Source: an uncultured Collinsella sp. (lineage in GTDB: Bacteria > Actinomycetota > Coriobacteriia > Coriobacteriales > Coriobacteriaceae). From it: a stretch of 26,550 bases of DNA. Position 1 is the first letter of the stretch; the number at the start of each line of letters is the position of its first letter. The notes under the pieces are model-generated. The model was given only the letters and a program-made list of their open reading frames with translations. It was not told the origin of the DNA and made no database searches. Shown one piece after another: positions 9,401-13,454 of this stretch. The stretch is from positions 1 through 26,550 of the forward strand of contig UQQL01000021.1 in the NCBI GenBank assembly GCA_900543275.1, written 5' to 3'. A program made the translations under genes and the position numbers.

Positions 9401-9985
9401 CGAGTAGTTGTACCTATACCCCGACTCCCAATACGTGTCGTTGCCGACCCAATCAGCCCTAGTTCCCGCAAACTTTACGATGGCAACCTGATGCTGCTTG
9501 GAATCATCTTCGATCTTTGCATTCTGCTCGGCAATAGCGTCGATAAAGGAACTGGCAGCGTTCTTAAGTGCGGTGATGCGTTTGGTCTGATCATTGCCGC
9601 CCATGCTCTTATCCATCGAGCCGGAGGCATCAAGCACCATCACGATATCGAGCGGTTTAGTGACCAGCGACGTTGTGTCAGAAGTCGAAGACATCGTGGA
9701 GAGCGTTGTCACAAAGTCGGACTTTTCGTCCTCTGCGGGCTCGACCGTCTTGTCCGTCCAGATTCGGCCTACATAACGTGTCGTCTGGTCCTGCTCGCCG
9801 CCCGACACCCAGTATTGCCAGCGGCCGGTAGTGTCGGGGTCGACTATCTTTTTGCTCGCCGTCGGTCCGTCCATTCCGGTGCTGGACCTGGCGTTGGCCT
9901 CGGGCAGCATGGCAAATGCTGCAGTCGGCAACACCAGCACTACGGCCAGTATCACCGCCAAGAGACCCCTCGTATACCTACTCAT
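3443..9985 (-). CDS. Giant LPXTG cell-wall adhesin: VWA head and about 11 isopeptide (FctA/Cna-B-like) repeats
   Basis: Surface protein of 2180 residues, probably a fibre-like adhesin or pilus-type subunit. It has a Sec signal peptide (about 1-30: MSRYTRG, hydrophobic core, cut near AFA) and a VWA domain (about 110-360) with the MIDAS motif Asp119-x-Ser121-x-Ser123 (DASGS) and FFTDGSP. A middle region (about 370-685) was not recognised. About eleven Ig-like domains of 117-175 residues follow (about 685-2120). Each has the Lys strand (ATKVLTGRDL-like), the catalytic Glu strand (YTLRE/YEVRE) and the terminal Asn (FxNxY), so self-formed Lys-Asn isopeptide bonds are expected. Domains 2-5 are very similar to each other. 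Domain 9 carries an acidic Ala/Glu/Asp insert. The C-terminus is Pro/Thr-rich, then LPTTG (2148), a membrane segment and RKR, the signal for sortase anchoring. The RBS is GGGAG before ATG 9985. No sortase is in the window. Ligand unknown. Confidence 0.93.
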   Translation of the reverse strand: MSRYTRGLLAVILAVVLVLPTAAFAMLPEANARSSTGMDGPTASKKIVDPDTTGRWQYWVSGGEQDQTTRYVGRIWTDKTVEPAEDEKSDFVTTLSTMSSTSDTTSLVTKPLDIVMVLDASGSMDKSMGGNDQTKRITALKNAASSFIDAIAEQNAKIEDDSKQHQVAIVKFAGTRADWVGNDTYWESGYRYNYSQTMKKLTSCKGDDATSLKSTVNSISPNGATHADYGLQLADGVFSFGRADAKKIVVFFTDGSPTSSSEFQASVADSAVKSAKSLKNKGADIYTIGIFDGANPAADPTNYWTSNENKFMHAVSSNYPNATSYTTNELGKRTENSDFYKAASNADELKKVFDDISSSITSGKGSPTQIEDGYDESKSGYITFSDELGDFMQVDTFVSAQINGVPFDEVTKTTKGNTDTYEFSGVAKDLVITVERSANAQQGDIVTVKIPASLIPLIRYHVDMENGIFERTSLNDIKPIQIKYTSSVKDAARNNLFAPDDGLKKYIEKHKGVDNQTVYFLANKWSGGELGDVVAEFEPADTNSYYYFQKITPIYTDKECTQRATVKPQGNDVYYYKDEFVAMGANGKPKDDYAVVEFEGHEIASYDGALVKDDGYWSFNKGTARLAYIDQLHTTKDDVEANGNKTETARDVLNPRWNDLSSVATSTHVHSHLGNNGKIIFSLATKPTTVDTKTDFGLTKVLEGRKWADTDAFEFELSATSDNNAPMPDPATVTVTNADLDKGKAAINFGKITYAEPGEYTYEVREVKGDAGGITYSKNVATFKVTVTVNAKGELKADVEKTSGETEFKNTYSVKPVEDQITATKVLTGRDLKEGEFSFELVEGNKVVAKGTNAAGGTIAMDKITYDKPGNHTYTLREKLPNEAGLSNGITYDKTNYTVKTSVIDNGDGTLKVTHTLEGPETARFENKYNTAPNKSSVTDQITATKTLTGRDLKEGEFSFELVEGNDVVARGTNAADGKITMDKITYTAAGEHTYMLRETKVDADNGITYSTAAYTIVTTVTDDGNGKLTVKHELQDVEKAIFENAYSVTPNNSSVTDQITATKVLDGRNLKADEFSFELVEDGEVVATGANDADGKITMGKITYTAAGKHTYILREAKGAEGNGITYDSTTYTIVTTVTDDGNGKLTVKHELQGANEAKFNNSYKPNPDESSVTDQITAKKVLTGRDLKEGEFSFELVEDSEVVATGTNAADGKITMSAVKYDKAGTHAYTLREVKGGTTSKGITYSDAKFAIETTITDNGDGTLSAQHVLKNAEAAIFKNTYSVTPLETELDFGLSKAIDGRDWTDGDEFSFTITAPEGTPLPDPATVTVSKRDAKDGIAAIKFGKIHYAAAGTYKYEIRENAGSTVGMTYDAHVATAEVTVTEDSDGTLTANVTKKENGRFTNTYRTELDYAAAGGLKLSKTLYGRPMTEGQFTFTVTPADDDSASALGLLPGANNYESPATIEGTVGQIDILAGHEVKFTQADAGKTFTYTVAEKNDGQPGYTYDDAVRTVTIAIADDTAGTLTATTTVSGGSEGTLVTEYKTGAAAVESAVVPFVNSYSATTNTPGGTAAQVVAAKTLTGRPMVDGEFWFGIAYQGELVGYENLKPNIGGHVSFDALHYDTKMLADLESAGLAHRTDKDGKLAWTINYTAYEAIHGLPNGVSATTWYFGFKVIVVDNGDGTLTATVDYGGIEPLFENVYGADAVDAALAGTKKLQAAEGLTPADITGKFTFTVAADEAGAPMPERTTATNDAAGNVDFGKIHFTLEDLNRALGVTDDATDKAEADEADEAEAEEANADADANADEPSDESEPADPAAPRSHTFTYTVTESGTSPGVTNDANTARKVSYTVTDDGAGHLSVKRDGGDGADFTFTNTYSVTPTDSSVTDQVTTVKRLTGRDLAAGEFTFELLEDGVTVASGTNDANGNVTLSPIRYEAPGTHAYTLREACPNALGLYKGVTYDGTTYTVATTVSDNGDGTLTATHKLEGTTESAGFTNKYHAMPTQVSIGTIKVLEGRELKKDEFSFKLVGEDIESTVTNDADGKINFDKFEYDEPGTYVYTISEVKGDEAGMTYDKSVFTATVNVVDDGEGNLKANVAFTKGDKSVEGIVFNNTYKKPETPTPTPDPGTPKTVTNIVKTVKGFLPTTGDQQAAALLMAFVIAMAGVGALVWGIRKR

Positions 9986-10037
9986 CGCGTCTCCCTTCTC
10001 GCGGGCTCAGACCTTGCATCAGCCTAAAGTTACGGAA

Positions 10038-10118
10038 TGAGACACAATTAGGGCAGGTGACACATGTTCCAGATTCGGTTTTGGGCGTGAGACAAATGTC
10101 TCACCAAAGTTGAGACAC
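10038..10118. promoter_or_regulatory. Repeated TGAGACA boxes upstream of the adhesin
   Basis: TGAGACAC occurs at 10038-10045 and 10111-10118. Between them, GTGAGACAAATGTCTCAC (10087-10104) is a palindrome of two 8-bp arms with a 2-base centre. Four half-sites lie 50-130 bp upstream of the adhesin start, which looks like an operator for a dimeric regulator. No confident -10/-35 pair was found. The rest of 9986-10209 holds only small hairpins (for example CGTTTTC/GAAAACG at 10121-10138). Confidence 0.5.
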
Positions 10119-10209
10119 GGCGTTTTCGCAGGAAAACGGGTGCGACCAAAGACGGACGAGCCAAAATGGCCCAATTACCTCCATCAGGGTGTTAGTTAAT
10201 AGCTCCCCC

Positions 10210-10367
10210 GCACGAAACCGGCCCATCTACTACTTTTGACCCGATACCCCCGACCACAACCGCGTTTTACGGAAAACCGCAGGCGTTCTACCTGCGGTTT
10301 TCTTTTCGCACTATTTGTTGTGGTCAGGGGTTGCCGCCAAAAAGTAGTAGATGAGCCCATTTCGTGC
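10210..10367. repeat. Long palindromic intergenic element, copy B'
   Basis: A 158-bp element, the same length as B. The 28-bp arms at 10210-10237 and 10340-10367 pair with three mismatches. The central hairpin is GAAAACCGCAGG (10272-10283) with CCTGCGGTTTTC (10291-10302), loop CGTTCTA as in B. Several pairs differ from B on both sides at once: C3142-G3299 becomes G10210-C10367, G3166-C3275 becomes T10234-A10343, and C3204-G3234 becomes G10272-C10302. Confidence 0.87.
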
Positions 10368-10382
10368 CGGACGGGTTACGCG

Positions 10383-10442
10383 ACAGCCCTCGCAAGGCCA
10401 AAATGATCCGTTTTCCTCCGTTCATGGGGGATCAAGGGCTGT
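10383..10442. repeat. Nested palindrome, copy C'
   Basis: ACAGCCCT (10383-10390) pairs with AGGGCTGT (10435-10442). Inside it, TGATCC pairs with GGATCA around the shared TTTTCCTCCG loop. It is related to the hairpin at 3095-3130 and occupies the matching place between elements B' and A'. Confidence 0.75.
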
Positions 10443-10461
10443 TACGGATATGGTGACATTT

Positions 10462-10615
10462 CAAAACTATGCCGGTTTACTACGATAAAAATGAGATTCC
10501 CGATCACGCGTGACTTTTTCGCAAAACTGCAAGCCGTCTACCTGCGGTTTTGATTTTGCCAAATGCGGCGTGGTTGGGGGCAGGCGATTTATCGTAGTAA
10601 TCCGGCATAGTTTTG
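10462..10615. repeat. Long palindromic intergenic element, copy A'
   Basis: A 154-bp element, the same length as A. Arms 10462-10489 and 10588-10615 pair over 28 bp with one mismatch. The outer 17 bases of the left arm are identical to A (CAAAACTATGCCGGTTT), but the inner arm is entirely different (CTACGAT/ATCGTAG instead of CGGGGCT/AGCCCCG) and is still fully paired. The core is AAAACTGCAAG...CCTGCGGTTTT. It lies between the adhesin's upstream region and the 3' end of the ech operon. Confidence 0.85.
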
Positions 10616-10645
10616 TTCGCGGCGGCTCCACCGCTCGTTTAAGCG

Positions 10646-10681
10646 CGGGGCCGGTGGGGCATTTTTGCCCCACCGGCCCCA
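10646..10681 (-). terminator. Terminator-like hairpin of the ech operon
   Basis: GGGGCCGGTGGGGCA pairs over 15 bp with TGCCCCACCGGCCCC around a 4-base loop (AAAA on the transcribed strand), within 10 bases of the echF stop. It lacks a U-tract and resembles the hairpin after the adhesin gene. Confidence 0.7.
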
Positions 10682-10689
10682 TCCCAGCG

Positions 10690-11031
10690 CTATTCCGGCT
10701 TGGTTTCTACCGTGGGAGTCTTGTCCGCCGCGACTGGAGTGCGGGCGGTGTCCATAGTCAGGCAGTGTTTGGGGCAGCTCTCGATGCACTCGCCGCATAC
10801 CACGCAGGCATACGGGTCAATCGACCACGTTCCTCCCTTGCGATCGACCGCGAGCGCGCCCGCCGGGCAGCGGCGCGCGCACATGCCGCAGCAAATACAC
10901 ACGTCCATGTCGTTAACGATGTGCCCACGCAGGCGCCCGGGTGCCGCGAGCTTCTCCTGCGGATAGCACACCGTTACCGGCTGCTTGACCATAGAACCCA
11001 AGGCCGTCTTGGCAAATGTCAGCAAACTCAT
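10690..11031 (-). CDS. echF: Ech-type hydrogenase ferredoxin subunit (NuoI/HycF-like)
   Basis: Electron-transfer subunit of 113 residues with two [4Fe-4S] clusters, which carries electrons from reduced ferredoxin to the small hydrogenase subunit. Cluster motifs are Cys45-x2-Cys48-x2-Cys51-x3-Cys55-Pro (with an extra Cys47) and Cys76-x2-Cys79-x2-Cys82-x3-Cys86-Pro. The ~40-residue N-terminal segment matches the NuoI/EchF layout, which docks on the membrane arm. The C-terminal 20 residues are Thr/Ala/Lys-rich and probably unstructured. It is the last gene of the operon, 7 bases after echE, followed by a GC-rich hairpin. Subunit identity is clear; the symbol follows from gene order and the true hydrogenase features of the neighbouring large subunit. 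Confidence 0.88.
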   Translation of the reverse strand: MSLLTFAKTALGSMVKQPVTVCYPQEKLAAPGRLRGHIVNDMDVCICCGMCARRCPAGALAVDRKGGTWSIDPYACVVCGECIESCPKHCLTMDTARTPVAADKTPTVETKPE

Positions 11032-11038
11032 GCCGCGC

Positions 11039-12127
11039 CTACCTTTCCGTGCAGCTAATGCATGGGTCGATGGTCAGGATAATCATGGGCACGTTGGCAA
11101 TGAGCACGCCCTGCAGCGCATGCGTCAGACCCGCCAGATTTTGCGACGTCGGCGTGCGCACGCGAAAACGGTCCAAATTCTTGGTGCCGTTGCCGCGCAC
11201 ATAGTAATACGCCTCGCCGCGCGGTTGCTCAATCACAACCTCGCCGCGTGCGCCGTCGGCCGGCGTAAGCTTGGTGCGCCCGCCGATCCCGTCGTGCGGA
11301 ATCTTGCCCACAAGCTCCTTGATGATGTCCATGGCCTGCGTGACCTCGGCGCAACGCACTTGGCAGCGGGCATAGCAGTCGCCATCGGTAGCGACAACCG
11401 GCTCAAACGCAGCCAGGTCCGCATAGGCACCGTCGCCAAACATGCGCACGTCGTAGTCCACGCCCGAGGCGCGCCCAAACGGACCGACCATCGAAAGCTC
11501 CAGCGCGTCTTTCTTGCTAATCACGCCCACGCCATGCAGGCGCTCGCCGCAGCTGTCATCGTCCAAAAACGTATGCACCAGAGCCTCGTAGTCAGGACGC
11601 ATGGCATCGAGCGTCTGGACAATGCCTGCCAGCTCGGAGTCCTCGATATCATGCTTAAGGCCGCCGATCTCGTTAATCGACAGAATCACGCGCCCGCCGC
11701 AAGTGCTCTCAAAGATCTTGAGAATCTGCTCGCGCAGGGTCCACGAACGATAGAACAGCGCCTCAAAGCCAAAGGCGTCGGCAAGCAGGCCCAGCCACAG
11801 CAAATGCGAGTGAATGCGCGAAAGCTCGTGCAGAATGGTGCGAATATACTGCACGCGGCCGGGCACCTCGATGTCAAGCATGCGTTCGCAGGCGCTGGCA
11901 TAGCCGCAGCTGTGGCCCACGGCGCAAATGCCGCAGATGCGCTCGGCGATGTAGCCAAACTGATGCATGTCGCGCTTTTCGGTGAGCTTCTCGAGCCCGC
12001 GGTGCACAAAGCCGATCTGTGGAATTGCCTCGATAACGCGGTCGTCCTCGATCACCAAGTCCAGATGAAGCGGCTCGGGCAGCACCGGGTGCTGCGGGCC
12101 AAACGGAATAACGGAGCGATGTGCCAT
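11039..12127 (-). CDS. echE: Group 4 [NiFe]-hydrogenase large catalytic subunit (NuoD/EchE-like)
   Basis: Catalytic subunit of 362 residues holding the NiFe(CN)2CO site where protons are reduced to H2. Both metal-binding pairs are intact: Cys65-x2-Cys68 in ERICGICAVGHS and Cys356-x2-Cys359 in DPCISCTER. This separates it from NuoD of complex I, which has lost these Cys. The N-terminal FGPQHPVLPEPLHLDL and GFVHRGLEKL are typical of the NuoD/HycE fold. The protein stops at the Arg right after the last Cys pair, so it lacks the C-terminal extension that maturation proteases such as HycI remove in E. coli. It sits 5 bases after echD and 7 before echF. Maturation genes (hypA-F) are not in the window. 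Confidence 0.92.
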   Translation of the reverse strand: MAHRSVIPFGPQHPVLPEPLHLDLVIEDDRVIEAIPQIGFVHRGLEKLTEKRDMHQFGYIAERICGICAVGHSCGYASACERMLDIEVPGRVQYIRTILHELSRIHSHLLWLGLLADAFGFEALFYRSWTLREQILKIFESTCGGRVILSINEIGGLKHDIEDSELAGIVQTLDAMRPDYEALVHTFLDDDSCGERLHGVGVISKKDALELSMVGPFGRASGVDYDVRMFGDGAYADLAAFEPVVATDGDCYARCQVRCAEVTQAMDIIKELVGKIPHDGIGGRTKLTPADGARGEVVIEQPRGEAYYYVRGNGTKNLDRFRVRTPTSQNLAGLTHALQGVLIANVPMIILTIDPCISCTER

Positions 12128-12132
12128 GGACC

Positions 12133-12849
12133 TTACGCCTCCTCTTTCTGCTTGTCGCGGGCGGCCTTGGCGGCAAGCGCCGCGCGGACCTTGGCCGCTT
12201 TCTCGGGATCCATGGCGGCGAGCTTTGCCTCCATCTCGGCGGCCTTGAGCGCCGCCTTCGCAGCAGCCCCATCGTGCTGAGCATCGGAGCCGACAGCCGC
12301 AGCGGGCTGAGCAGCGGCGCCCGCGGCATCGCCGGCGCCCGCAACGCCCTCCCCTGCAGCAGCCGCAGCCGCGGCGGCCTTCTCGGCAGCGGCCTTGCGC
12401 GCCTTGGCCTCGGCAGCCGCGCGGACCTTCATGGCCTTCTCGCGCGCGGCCTTCACCTCGGGCGTGATAACGCTCATGGGTTCAGCGGTCGAGACCTGGT
12501 AGAAAAAGCCCTTAAAGTCGATCTGCATATCGGTGATGGCAAGACCAAACAGATCGTGCGCTTCGTTTTCAAACGGGAATACCGCCGGATAATACGAGCT
12601 GATGGACGGAATCTCCTGGTACTGGTCGATGCCTTCGACCACCAGGTTCTCGATCGCATAGCTGCCGCCCTGCGCAATATGCTCCTGAGCAGCACGAACG
12701 TTGATAAACGTATAGACCAAGCGATACGAGCCGTCGTCGACGTTACGCTCGGCGTGCATTTGCACAAAGCGCGCACCGACGCCCTTAAGCGCCTGGACAT
12801 GCGACAGGAGCTCGTCGATCCCAACGATGGTATAGATTGCCTCTTGCAT
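12133..12849 (-). CDS. echD: Hydrogenase subunit, NuoC/EchD-like, with Ala-rich tail
   Basis: Structural subunit of 238 residues equivalent to the 30-kDa NuoC protein. Residues 1 to about 125 form the NuoC-like fold and include PAVFPFENEAHDLFGL, related to the conserved ER-E-x-D-x-FG signature. The following ~110 residues are an Ala/Lys/Glu-rich low-complexity tail, predicted helical or disordered, which NuoC/EchD proteins do not usually carry. The ATG overlaps the echC stop by one base (TAATG), indicating translational coupling. It has no metal ligands of its own and would hold the catalytic subunit to the membrane module. Confidence 0.85.
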   Translation of the reverse strand: MQEAIYTIVGIDELLSHVQALKGVGARFVQMHAERNVDDGSYRLVYTFINVRAAQEHIAQGGSYAIENLVVEGIDQYQEIPSISSYYPAVFPFENEAHDLFGLAITDMQIDFKGFFYQVSTAEPMSVITPEVKAAREKAMKVRAAAEAKARKAAAEKAAAAAAAAGEGVAGAGDAAGAAAQPAAAVGSDAQHDGAAAKAALKAAEMEAKLAAMDPEKAAKVRAALAAKAARDKQKEEA

Positions 12850-13442
12850 TACTCGGCCTCCTTTGCAGCGACGGACGCGGCGGGCGTCCCAGCAGGTGCG
12901 TCGCCAGCGGCGGGCGCGTCGCCGGCCTCAGCCGCGGCCACAAACCCGTCCTCGCCCAGCTCAACGCCACCGTCCCAGGTGGCGGCGCCGCCCACGGTGA
13001 GCGGATCGCCGCCGGCGCGCATCACGGCCTCCTTCTGGTCCAAGATGCCGCACGCCTCCACGATGGCATCGATCACCGTCTCGGGGCGAATGGCGCACCC
13101 GGGCGCGTACACGTCCACGGGAATCGCGCGGTCCACGCCGCCGATCACGTTGTAGGCATCGCGGAACACGCCGCCCGAGCACGCGCAGATGCCGCACGCC
13201 ACCACGCACTTGGGCTCGAGCATCTGGTTGTAAATCTGACGCACGACGGGCAGGTTCTGGGCATTGACCGAGCCCGTCACCAAAAAGATGTCCGCATGTT
13301 TGGGGTTGCCGGTGTTGACCACGCCAAAGCGCTCCGCATCGAACAGTGGGGTAAGCGAGGCCAGCACCTCGATATCGCATCCGTTGCAGCTCGAGCCGTC
13401 GTAATGAATAACCCACGGCGAGCGCGACATTTTATGATCCAT
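12849..13442 (-). CDS. echC: Hydrogenase small subunit (NuoB/EchC-like)
   Basis: Small subunit of 197 residues carrying the [4Fe-4S] cluster next to the NiFe site. The four expected ligands are Cys19 and Cys22 (SSCNGCDIE), Cys86 (CGICACSGGVF, matching the GSCAxSGG motif) and Cys116 (YAPGCAIRPE). Residues from about 160 on form an Ala/Glu/Pro-rich tail absent from usual NuoB proteins; echD has a similar tail. AGGAGG lies about 10 bases before ATG 13442. ATG at codon 5 is an alternative but is less well spaced. It lies 12 bases after the echAB gene and overlaps echD by one base. Confidence 0.9.
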   Translation of the reverse strand: MDHKMSRSPWVIHYDGSSCNGCDIEVLASLTPLFDAERFGVVNTGNPKHADIFLVTGSVNAQNLPVVRQIYNQMLEPKCVVACGICACSGGVFRDAYNVIGGVDRAIPVDVYAPGCAIRPETVIDAIVEACGILDQKEAVMRAGGDPLTVGGAATWDGGVELGEDGFVAAAEAGDAPAAGDAPAGTPAASVAAKEAE

Positions 13443-13454
13443 GGATGCCGCCTC

